From Vibrio sp. Of7-15 (GTDB lineage: Bacteria; Pseudomonadota; Gammaproteobacteria; Enterobacterales; Vibrionaceae), in assembly GCF_022347565.1 (NCBI RefSeq), contig NZ_JAKRGH010000032.1, forward strand, positions 1 through 59,470: a stretch of 59,470 nucleotides of DNA, in the 5' to 3' direction. The notes below the pieces were generated by a model. It had not been told where the DNA came from, ran no database searches, and was given only the letters and a program-made list of their open reading frames with translations. Position 1 is the stretch's first letter. Each line of letters opens with the position of its first letter. A program made the translations under genes and the position numbers. Positions 34,012 to 41,036 of this stretch are shown here, in pieces.

Positions 34012-34656
34012 TTAACAAGTCGGAGAGGTAGTGCTCTTCGATACTATATCTTGCTTGTGGTGAACTACTGCCTGTGCTGCTACTTTAAGCCCTTTTATAA
34101 TGGTTTCTAAATCCATTGAAGGGTGGTTTGTGTTCGTTGTTTGCTCTGGTATTAAGGGAATGTGAATAAAGCCATGAGTAATAGTACTACTTCTTAGATA
34201 GTGCTGAATACCATAAAAAAGATGGTTACACACAAAAGTGCCAGCAGAGTTTGATATCTGAGCTGCGATACCGTGTTCGGTTAGGCGATGGACAATAGCT
34301 TTAATGGGGAGTGTACTAAAATAAGCCGTTGGGCCATTAGGGATAATGGCAGAGTCGATAGGTTGATTGCCTTCGTTATCTTCTATTCGATAATCATCGA
34401 TGTTGATAGCGACGCGCTCTGGTGTTATTGCATCTCTTCCAGCAGCTTGACCTATTGTTATCACATGATCTGGTTGGTATTTTTCAATAGTCGATGCGAC
34501 AGTAGCAATAGCTTTGTCATGCACAACCGGAACTTGGCATGTCACGATAATGCCACCATCTAATAAGCAGCCATCAAGCTGTTTCACCGCCTCTAAAGAC
34601 GGGTTGATCGTATCATTCCCAAAGGGCTCAAACCCCGTCATTAATACTGTTTTCAT
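34012..34656 (-). CDS. pcp: Pyroglutamyl-peptidase I (peptidase C15)
   Basis: 214 residues from ATG 34656, the usual family size. It removes N-terminal pyroglutamate from peptides in the cytosol. The N-terminal strand [24 protein letters not shown] is typical. The catalytic triad residues are visible: Glu80 in [14 protein letters not shown], Cys143 in [14 protein letters not shown] and His165 in [11 protein letters not shown]. No signal peptide. It is convergent with the LysE exporter and divergent from the PsiE gene. Confidence 0.93.
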   Translation of the reverse strand: MKTVLMTGFEPFGNDTINPSLEAVKQLDGCLLDGGIIVTCQVPVVHDKAIATVASTIEKYQPDHVITIGQAAGRDAITPERVAINIDDYRIEDNEGNQPIDSAIIPNGPTAYFSTLPIKAIVHRLTEHGIAAQISNSAGTFVCNHLFYGIQHYLRSSTITHGFIHIPLIPEQTTNTNHPSMDLETIIKGLKVAAQAVVHHKQDIVSKSTTSPTC

Positions 34657-34799
34657 TCGGTTACCTTTTTAAATTATACCTTGTACTGCGATGGTACCGG
34701 GCTTTGACTTTCTTTTATAGAGGGAGCCTAATTCCACTTGGTTCATATCAGTGTCACGTTTTTTGGCAATACTGATGTTTTATTTCATCGAGTAAGACA

Positions 34800-35252
34800 A
34801 TGACTGAGAAAAGTGAAAATTGTATTCCTGCTTACCAAACCTTTCTAATTAATCACGAATGGCATTCACGTATTGTGGGCTTTTTCATTGGAATTTTAAT
34901 GATTGCCATTTATTTGTGGTTAGCTTCTGGGTTTATTAATCTATTAGTTAATTTGTACCATGCTTACCCTGACAATTGGTCACATGGCGCGGAAATCATG
35001 ATTAAAGATATTGTGGTTATTTTGGCGTCTTTAGAGCTGATACGAGTGTTTCAAACTTATTTAGTAAAAGGGCGGGTGAAAGTCACATTCATTCTAGATG
35101 TGGCGTTAGTCGTGCTGATTGGCGAGCTGATCAGCTTATGGTATCGCGAATACAGTATGGATGAGGTGGTGATGAGCATCTTCGTGATTTCTATTTTGGT
35201 GTTGTTGCGTATTGTTACCACCAAATTTTCACCAGATGCTGCAGAAGTGTGA
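34800..35252 (+). CDS. PsiE-family (phosphate-starvation-inducible) membrane protein
   Basis: 150 residues from ATG 34800. Four membrane segments with polar connecting loops. The pattern HEWHSRIVGFFIGILMIAIYLWLASGFINLLVNLY, IKDIVVILASLELIRVFQTYLVKGRVKVTFILDVALVVLIGELIS and a final segment VVMSIFVISILVLLRIVTTKFSPD matches PsiE, including the L-E-L-I-R motif. PsiE is induced by phosphate starvation in E. coli; its biochemical role is unknown. A strong terminator follows immediately. Confidence 0.85.
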   Translation: MTEKSENCIPAYQTFLINHEWHSRIVGFFIGILMIAIYLWLASGFINLLVNLYHAYPDNWSHGAEIMIKDIVVILASLELIRVFQTYLVKGRVKVTFILDVALVVLIGELISLWYREYSMDEVVMSIFVISILVLLRIVTTKFSPDAAEV

Positions 35253-35259
35253 TCGCCAT

Positions 35260-35287
35260 AAGGCCAGTCGGTCGCTGGCCTTTTTGA
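35260..35287 (+). terminator. Terminator after the PsiE gene
   Basis: AGGCCAG (35261-35267), loop TCGGTCG, CTGGCCT (35275-35281) and then TTTT. It lies eight bases past the stop and just before the 3' end of the convergent deaminase gene at 35292, which it may also help to terminate. Confidence 0.88.
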
Positions 35288-35291
35288 ATGA

Positions 35292-35729
35292 CTATTTATT
35301 GATCAAATACGGCGTAATAAAGTCGGCGACTTCTTGCTGTAGAATCCCCGTACTTATTTCTACCCCAGCTTCCGTTAATATATTCAGTCCTGCTCCATTG
35401 TTTCTAGGATCACTGTCGATCAAAGCGACAACCACTCGTTTTACACCCAGTTGAGCCAATGTGTTTGCACAAGAGGGCGTACGCCCAACAAATGAGCACG
35501 GCTCTAGAGTGACATAAGCCGTTACCCCTTCAAAGCTGCCCTGATAGTTGGCAATGGCATGGGCTTCGGCGTGGTGTTCTCCAGGTGGTTGTGTGAACCC
35601 TTCACTGATGATGTTGCCATTTTTGACTAACACACAGCCAACAGGAGGGTTGGGGCGACAATGAGGCAGCGCACGTTTAGAAAGAGTGAGCGCTTGACGC
35701 ATAAACATCTCGTCAGTAATTACAGTCAT
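35292..35729 (-). CDS. Stand-alone RibD-type pyrimidine deaminase domain
   Basis: 145 residues from ATG 35729; the upstream in-frame ATG at 35774 adds 15 residues not typical of the family. The protein contains the full cytidine-deaminase-like zinc site, HHAEAHAIANY and PCSFVGRTPSCANTL (HAE and PCxxxGRTPxC, as in RibD). The start matches DEMFMRQALTLSKRALPHCRPNPPVGCVLV. RibD normally joins this deaminase to a reductase domain of about 200 residues, which is absent here. The domain on its own would deaminate the riboflavin precursor or a related pyrimidine or drug. It is not next to other rib genes. Confidence 0.85.
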   Translation of the reverse strand: MTVITDEMFMRQALTLSKRALPHCRPNPPVGCVLVKNGNIISEGFTQPPGEHHAEAHAIANYQGSFEGVTAYVTLEPCSFVGRTPSCANTLAQLGVKRVVVALIDSDPRNNGAGLNILTEAGVEISTGILQQEVADFITPYLINK

Positions 35730-36094
35730 TGTTGATCTCTGAGCATGAACGAGAGCATAGCCTAGCTCATTCATTTCGTGATTGCACTTTAAAAGCTTGC
35801 TCTCATCCGTATCGCAAGGAGTAGCCTCTTATCAGTAGATATAAATAGTCAACAGCCAGTCGGGGATAAAGCAATCAGAAGAAGGGGTGTATGAAAGCGA
35901 TAAATCAGGAAAAAGAAAGTTAGTATTGTTACTCTAGAGTAAATAGTTAGAAACCATGAAGATAATTCGCGTTAGATTCTTAATTTGGGTGAATTATTGC
36001 TGGCACTAACCTCTCAAAATCAAGCAAAGTTGATATATTAATATTTAATTTATAAATAAGATTTATTCTCACTTTCAATGGAATATGGTTTGAG
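35730..36094. other. Divergent intergenic region
   Basis: About 365 bases between the deaminase and phospholipase genes, which diverge. AT-rich near 36030-36070. No Fur box or clear operator was found. Confidence 0.4.
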
Positions 36095-37342
36095 ATGAAA
36101 ATAAAATTATTATCGACATTGGTCATGTTGTCACTTGCTGCACCTGCGTTTGCAGAGTCTCCTGTTACTCCTGAAAGCCTTTCATTAAGCGATGTTCAAA
36201 ATGTTCAGGCAGATGAAACCTATACTTATGTTAGGTGTTGGTATCGCCCACATTTTACTCATGATGATGCGGCGACAGACTGGGAGTGGGCACGTAATTC
36301 AGATGGTAGTTACTATACGGTTCCAGGATACTGGTATTCGTCGATCTCTTTTAAAAACATGTTTTTTACTGATGTTGCACAAGATGCAATTAAAACAAAA
36401 TGTGACAGTACGTTAGGGGTAGATCATGCTACCGCAGACATGACTTATTTTGCGTCGGATAATCGTTTTTCTTACAACCATTCTATTTGGACGAATGATA
36501 AGCCTAATCAACCCGCTGCAATTAATAAAATAATCAGCTTCGGTGACAGTATTTCTGATACTGGTAACCTGTTTAATGGTTCTCAGTGGATTTTTCCAAA
36601 CAGCAATACGTGGTTCTTAGGTCACTTCTCTAACGGTTTTGTGTGGACTGAGTACCTTGCTAACATGAAAGACTTACCGCTTTATACGTGGGCTGTGGGT
36701 GGTGCTGCAGGTGAAACTAAGTATGTCGTGTTATCGGGTATTCATGATCAGGTAAACTCTTACTTAACCTACATGAAAATGGCGAAAAACTACCAGCCTA
36801 AAAACAGTTTATTCACCATTGAATTTGGTTTAAATGACTTTGTTAATTACGATCGCTCGGTGGCCGATGTAAGTAATGATTTCAAAAAAGCACTTAAAAA
36901 GCTAACTGAAAACGGAGCTGATAACATTCTGGTATTGAACCTACCAGATGCGACTAAAGCACCGCAATTTAAATACACATCTGTCGCTGAAGCGGAAAAA
37001 GTAAAAGCAAAAATTGATGCGTTTAATGTCTTCATTCAGCAGGAAGTGGCCGAGTACGCAAGTCAAGGGGTGAATATTGTCTTGCACGATACCAATACGC
37101 TCTTTACCAATATCACTCAAACCCCAGAGCGTTATGGTTTCCGTAATGCCACCGATGCGTGTCTTGATATTAATCGCAGTTCGTCAAAAGATTATTTAAT
37201 GAGTCATTCTTTAACTAATGACTGTGCATCTTACGGTTCAGACAGTTACGTATTCTGGGGTGTGACTCACCCAACGACCAAAGCGCATGAAGTGATTGCA
37301 AATGAAGTTGTAGGCTCATCATTAAGCAGCTTCTCTTTTTAA
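36095..37342 (+). CDS. plpA: Secreted GDSL phospholipase, PlpA/thermolabile-haemolysin family
   Basis: 415 residues from ATG 36095. A signal peptide (1-20, ending AFA) is followed by an N-terminal domain of about 115 residues and an SGNH hydrolase domain. Catalytic blocks are Ser152 in FGDSISDTGN, Gly203 in VGGAAGE, Asn247 in FGLNDF and His392 in WGVTHPTTKAH. The position two before the THP motif is Gly389, where most SGNH enzymes have Asp. This is the arrangement reported for V. vulnificus PlpA, in which a chloride takes the place of the Asp, and the numbering agrees. Such enzymes cleave membrane phospholipids and are known cytolytic factors. The gene has its own terminator. Confidence 0.92.
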   Translation: MKIKLLSTLVMLSLAAPAFAESPVTPESLSLSDVQNVQADETYTYVRCWYRPHFTHDDAATDWEWARNSDGSYYTVPGYWYSSISFKNMFFTDVAQDAIKTKCDSTLGVDHATADMTYFASDNRFSYNHSIWTNDKPNQPAAINKIISFGDSISDTGNLFNGSQWIFPNSNTWFLGHFSNGFVWTEYLANMKDLPLYTWAVGGAAGETKYVVLSGIHDQVNSYLTYMKMAKNYQPKNSLFTIEFGLNDFVNYDRSVADVSNDFKKALKKLTENGADNILVLNLPDATKAPQFKYTSVAEAEKVKAKIDAFNVFIQQEVAEYASQGVNIVLHDTNTLFTNITQTPERYGFRNATDACLDINRSSSKDYLMSHSLTNDCASYGSDSYVFWGVTHPTTKAHEVIANEVVGSSLSSFSF

Positions 37343-37400
37343 AACAAAATAAGCCGACGATTGTCTTTGCATTAATACTGACAATGTTTAGCGCATAAAT

Positions 37401-37442
37401 AAAAGCATAATGAGTGGTGAATCACTTGTTATGCTTTTTTAT
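37401..37442 (+). terminator. Terminator after the phospholipase gene
   Basis: Stem AAAGCATAA (37402-37410) / TTATGCTTT (37429-37437) with an inner AGTG/CACT pairing, followed by TTTTATTTT. It lies about 60 bases after the stop codon. Confidence 0.85.
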
Positions 37443-37498
37443 TTTCTGCTTTTGGTCTTATTATTATCAACATACTTCATGGAAAGAGAAGGTGTTCA

Positions 37499-38581
37499 AT
37501 GCGTATATGGCTGGCGTTATGTTTGGTTTTGTTATCATCGGTAGGAGCGGCTAACCCCTTAGGTGAGCATCAAGTTAAGAGGGTTGCTTCTGTGCCTGGT
37601 GTGATCTGGGGGCTGACATTTCTTGATTCTAATCGGGCTTTTATTACCTTGCGATCTGGGAAAGCCTATATTGTTCATTTAGCGTCAGGAAAGAGTACTT
37701 TGATTAAAGGCGTGCCTTCGGTGCGTGCTTCTGGTCAGGGGGGCTTGTTAGATGTGGTTTTATCACCAGATAAGAAATGGCTGTATTTTACGTACAGTAA
37801 ACCTGTTAAGGAAGGAGGAGCAACAACCCTAGCCAGAGCCAAACTTAATCAAAATCAGCTTATTGATTGGCAAGATCTTTTAGTGACTCAATCGAAAAAC
37901 AGCTCAAGCCGTCATTATGGCAGTCGGATCACCTTTGATGATAAAGGCCATGTTTATTTTGGCGTCGGAGATCGAGGTGACAGAGATAATGGTCAAAATA
38001 CCCTGACTCATGCAGCAACCATTTTGCGCTTAAACCTTGATGGCAGTGTGCCTAAAAGCAATCCGTTTGTGGGAGATGAAAAAGTACTTAATGAGATCTA
38101 CAGTTACGGACATCGAAATCCACAAGGGCTATTTTACGATCATGTTACTCAGCAATTATGGGAGATTGAACATGGCCCTCGTGGCGGCGATGAAATTAAT
38201 ATGATCAAAGCGGGCGCAAATTATGGCTGGCCCGTAACCTCACACGGTAAAGAATACTGGGGACCAATTAAAGTTGGTAAAGCCGAGGAGATGGAGGGTA
38301 TTGAGTCTCCAGTAAAAGTGTATGTGCCTTCTATCGCACCAGGGAGTTTAGTCGTGTACCGTGGTTCTGCTTTTCCTGAGCTAAATGGTCATTTATTGGC
38401 AGGGGCATTAAAGTTGACTCATTTGAATGTCATTAAAGTAAACGAGCAATTACAAGCGGTAGAAGAACACCGTTTGTTTGAAGAATTAAAAGAGCGTATT
38501 CGTGATGTGGATATTGACGATAATGGTTGGATCTATTTTTCGACAGACAGTGGCAATATTTATCAGGTCAGCCCGAAATAG
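37499..38581 (+). CDS. Periplasmic PQQ-type aldose sugar dehydrogenase (YliI-like)
   Basis: 360 residues from ATG 37499 with a signal peptide (about 1-18, ending GAANP). Beta-propeller of the soluble glucose/sorbosone dehydrogenase family. Landmarks are GVIWGLTFLDSNRAFI, GQGGLLDVVLSPDKKWLYFTYS, SSRHYGSRITFDDKGHVYFGVGDRG, IYSYGHRNPQGLFYD and EHGPRGGDEINMIKAGANYGWPV. These include the His, Arg and Asn/Asp positions used to bind PQQ and Ca2+ in YliI-type enzymes. They oxidise aldoses in the periplasm and pass electrons to PQQ-linked acceptors. No PQQ synthesis genes are in the window. Confidence 0.88.
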   Translation: MRIWLALCLVLLSSVGAANPLGEHQVKRVASVPGVIWGLTFLDSNRAFITLRSGKAYIVHLASGKSTLIKGVPSVRASGQGGLLDVVLSPDKKWLYFTYSKPVKEGGATTLARAKLNQNQLIDWQDLLVTQSKNSSSRHYGSRITFDDKGHVYFGVGDRGDRDNGQNTLTHAATILRLNLDGSVPKSNPFVGDEKVLNEIYSYGHRNPQGLFYDHVTQQLWEIEHGPRGGDEINMIKAGANYGWPVTSHGKEYWGPIKVGKAEEMEGIESPVKVYVPSIAPGSLVVYRGSAFPELNGHLLAGALKLTHLNVIKVNEQLQAVEEHRLFEELKERIRDVDIDDNGWIYFSTDSGNIYQVSPK

Positions 38582-38602
38582 CAAGAAGAGGGAAGGCTAA
38601 TA

Positions 38603-38629
38603 CAGAGAGCAGAAGGGAGCTGCTCTCTG
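38603..38629. terminator. Perfect hairpin between convergent genes
   Basis: CAGAGAGCAG (38603-38612), a seven-base loop, and CTGCTCTCTG (38620-38629). It lies between the convergent dehydrogenase and P-loop genes. Neither side has a U-tract, so it may need Rho, or serve as a barrier to antisense transcription. Confidence 0.5.
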
Positions 38630-38637
38630 GGGTTCAC

Positions 38638-39189
38638 TTATTGTGTTTGTGCTAAAAATTGTTTTGCTTGTTTAGGTGATTGAATATGAATGAAATGAAT
38701 ATGCGAGTAGCGATCAGATGCCATGATCCGTAAATATTTCTTTCTATTACTATGGTAGCGTTTTATTGTCCATAAGATGATGGAATCTCGACTAAAAAAT
38801 GATTTCTTAAACGTTTCAATATTCCCCGTGTTTGGCCACAGTTCTTCTTTGTTCCAAGATCGGATAAAAGCCCGTTTTAATGCTTGATACAGAGTGCGAG
38901 GAAACGAATAATCGATCCAAATAACGTGCGTCGCTTTTTGCCATTTTAGTGGAATTGTGCGGGTATAATTACCATCTAATACCCATGAATTAGGCGATAG
39001 CTCCTTTTCTAATTTTTCAAAAAACTCGTCATCATTGGGCTCTTGCCAGTCTACTTTCCAGTAAATTTTATCCATTTCTACATAAGGGACATTCAGTACT
39101 TGCGCTAACTGCTGGCTAAAAGTGGATTTTCCACTACCGCTGGTGCCAACCACATTAATTTTTGCATGAGTGTCTGTTGATATACCCAT
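38638..39189 (-). CDS. P-loop adenylate-kinase-like (FlaR-type) protein
   Basis: 183 residues from ATG 39189. The Walker A motif is INVVGTSGSGKSTFSQQLA (residues 11-29). It is followed by NVPYVEMDKIYWKVDWQEPNDDEFFEKLEKEL, SWVLDGNYTRT and HVIWIDYSFPRTLYQALKRAF, the layout of the small kinase family often labelled FlaR or DNA topology modulation protein. The C-terminal half is strongly basic (IKRYHSNRKKYLRIM). The true substrate is unknown. It is divergent from the fecI-like operon and could share its upstream region. Confidence 0.8.
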   Translation of the reverse strand: MGISTDTHAKINVVGTSGSGKSTFSQQLAQVLNVPYVEMDKIYWKVDWQEPNDDEFFEKLEKELSPNSWVLDGNYTRTIPLKWQKATHVIWIDYSFPRTLYQALKRAFIRSWNKEELWPNTGNIETFKKSFFSRDSIILWTIKRYHSNRKKYLRIMASDRYSHIHFIHIQSPKQAKQFLAQTQ

Positions 39190-39420
39190 TAAATAATTCT
39201 CCTTGCCGAATGAGAAGGAGGCGTATTGTCTGGATGCAATTTAAAAATGCCAACTAAAAATAAAGGAAATGTGGTGGAGTTAACAATGTTTCCGAAAGAA
39301 AGAAGTTGAGGTTAGAAAAGTAATAGGTATAACCTTTTGTTTATAAGGCTATTAATCATTGGTGATTAATCGGAGGCTGCCTTTTTTATAAATATATACA
39401 TTATTCTTATTTATCACAAT

Positions 39421-39439
39421 AATGATAACTGTTATCATT
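39421..39439. promoter_or_regulatory. Fur box upstream of the FecI-type sigma gene
   Basis: AATGATAACTGTTATCATT is a perfect 9-1-9 palindrome that matches the Fur consensus (GATAATGATAATCATTATC) at nearly all core positions. It ends 38 bases before the sigma-factor start. Ferrous Fur bound here would repress fecI-fecR and so the whole haem locus in iron-replete cells. Confidence 0.9.
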
Positions 39440-39477
39440 CGCGTCTTTCTGGCGGTGGTAATTAAGGAGAACCCGTG

Positions 39478-39996
39478 ATGATGGCAATCAATCCAGCGAA
39501 TATGGAATATGTTGATAGTATGTATCAAGAGCATCGCAGCTGGCTGTCGTTATATATTCAACGTCGATTGAGCTGCCCAGAGGTAACAGCAGATTTGGTG
39601 CAAGACACCTATTTGCGCTTGTTAGTTCGAGGTAAACTGCCAGAGAAAAAAGACTCACGTCGTTATTTGACGCATATTGCGAAAGGATTGGTGATTGATC
39701 TATATCGCCGTCGTAATATCGAAACGGCGTATTTGGATTTACTTGAGCAAGAGCCTGAAGTGGTTGCGCCTTCTCCCGAATCGCAGGCCATTATTGTTGA
39801 AGCATTGGTGGAAATTGATGTTTTGTTACATCGTTTGCCTCATAAAGCACGTCAAGCGTTGCTGATGCGTCAATTGGAGGGCATGAGTTACAAGCAAATT
39901 GCTCTAGAGCTTGATGTTTCTGTTTCTTCTGTTGAAAAGTACGTCGCTAAAGCTTTGCAAAGTTGTTTGATGGCAGTGCTTGAGGAGCAAAATTAA
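39478..39996 (+). CDS. FecI-type ECF sigma factor
   Basis: 172 residues from ATG 39478; AGGAG at 39465-39469 fits this start better than the overlapping GTG at 39475. Region 2 is seen in MYQEHRSWLSLYIQRRLSCPEVTADLVQDTYLRLLVRG (promoter melting and core binding) and region 4 in LPHKARQALLMRQLEGMSYKQIALELDVSVSSVEKYVAKAL (-35 recognition helix-turn-helix). Length and lack of a sigma 3 domain mark it as an ECF sigma factor. It is followed two bases later by a FecR. A perfect Fur box lies upstream. Its targets are almost certainly the five TTACGG-N14 promoters in this locus. Confidence 0.93.
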   Translation: MMAINPANMEYVDSMYQEHRSWLSLYIQRRLSCPEVTADLVQDTYLRLLVRGKLPEKKDSRRYLTHIAKGLVIDLYRRRNIETAYLDLLEQEPEVVAPSPESQAIIVEALVEIDVLLHRLPHKARQALLMRQLEGMSYKQIALELDVSVSSVEKYVAKALQSCLMAVLEEQN

Positions 39997-39998
39997 GC

Positions 39999-40940
39999 AT
40001 GGAAAACATTTCCAGAGAAGCCATCAGGCAAGCCTCTTTGTGGATGGCACGATTATGGGCAGATGACGTAACAGAGCAAGACAAGCAGGCATTTCAAAGT
40101 TGGTTAACGGCAAACCCGGAAAATGAGTTTGCTTGGCAGCAGTTAGAGTTTTTACAGAAAAAGTTCAGCAATGTGCCTCAAACTCCAATGAGCCGCAAGG
40201 TACTCACAAAATCACGCCGTGGTCTTTCTCGTCGTCAGGTATTGCTGCTTGGTGGTATTTCACTCGGCACTTTAGGTTTGGTTCTATCGAGCCGTGCTGA
40301 GATCCCAAATGGCGCAGAATACGTGACAGCGACAGGGGAAGTTCGAACACTTACGTTATCGGATGGCACGACGTTAGCGATGAACACTGGTACGCGTGTT
40401 TATGTGGACTTTAATCAGCAAGAGCGAAAACTGCATTTGATGGAAGGAGAGATTATGGTGACCTCTTCTCACCATCTGACCCCATTTTATGTGTCGACTC
40501 AACAAGGCAGGGTGGTGCCGATTGGGACGCGATTTACGGTTCGCCAACAAAGGGGTAGCACACAAGTGAGTGTGTACGAAGGGGAAGTAGCATTGCATCC
40601 AATGGGCGCTGCACTGACGGAGCATTTATTGGCCGGAGAGCAAACCCAATTTAACGCTGATCATATTGAGCAAAAAACTCATAATATGTCAGAAGAAGCC
40701 TTGTGGTTGGAGCAGAAAATCTTAGCTCAGAGCACTCCCTTAACAGAATTTATTACTGATTTAGCCAGATATCGTCGGGGGATCATTAAGGTCGATCCAA
40801 GTTTAGCGTCACTGCGCCTAACAGGGGTTTTTTCTACTCAAGATACGGATAAAACCCTTTATAACATTAGCCAAGTGTTGCCGATAGAAGTTCACTACCG
40901 CACCGCATTATGGGTAAACATTACGCCTAAGATCCAGTAA
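39999..40940 (+). CDS. FecR-type anti-sigma regulator
   Basis: 313 residues from ATG 39999, two bases after the sigma gene. The N-terminal cytosolic anti-sigma domain (about 8-57, AIRQASLWMARLWADDVTEQDKQAFQSWL, ending FAWQQLEF) binds the sigma factor. One membrane segment follows (about 80-97), preceded by SRRQVLLLGG, which looks like a twin-arginine signal. The periplasmic FecR domain reads EYVTATGEVRTLTLSDGTTLAMNTGTRVYVDF, GEIMVTSSH and FYVSTQQGRVVPIGTRFTVRQ. The C-terminal part (LRLTGVFSTQDTDKTL) contacts the receptor's STN domain. The protein relays receptor occupancy to the sigma factor. Confidence 0.92.
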   Translation: MENISREAIRQASLWMARLWADDVTEQDKQAFQSWLTANPENEFAWQQLEFLQKKFSNVPQTPMSRKVLTKSRRGLSRRQVLLLGGISLGTLGLVLSSRAEIPNGAEYVTATGEVRTLTLSDGTTLAMNTGTRVYVDFNQQERKLHLMEGEIMVTSSHHLTPFYVSTQQGRVVPIGTRFTVRQQRGSTQVSVYEGEVALHPMGAALTEHLLAGEQTQFNADHIEQKTHNMSEEALWLEQKILAQSTPLTEFITDLARYRRGIIKVDPSLASLRLTGVFSTQDTDKTLYNISQVLPIEVHYRTALWVNITPKIQ

Positions 40941-40974
40941 AGCATTAATTATTTCACTTATTTTTCCTATGGCA

Positions 40975-41005
40975 TTGAGGATTTTCTCTTTTCATTCGGT
41001 GTAGT
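40975..41005 (+). promoter_or_regulatory. FecI-type promoter of the TonB-dependent receptor gene
   Basis: TTGAGG (40975-40980), 14-base spacer, TTCGGTGTAGT (40995-41005). It is the least exact of five copies in the upstream element (TTGAGG against TTACGG) but keeps the spacer length and the downstream element. The receptor start is 31 bases further on. Confidence 0.7.
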
Positions 41006-41036
41006 TGCTAGTTAGTAAATCGAAAAGGAAATCAAC

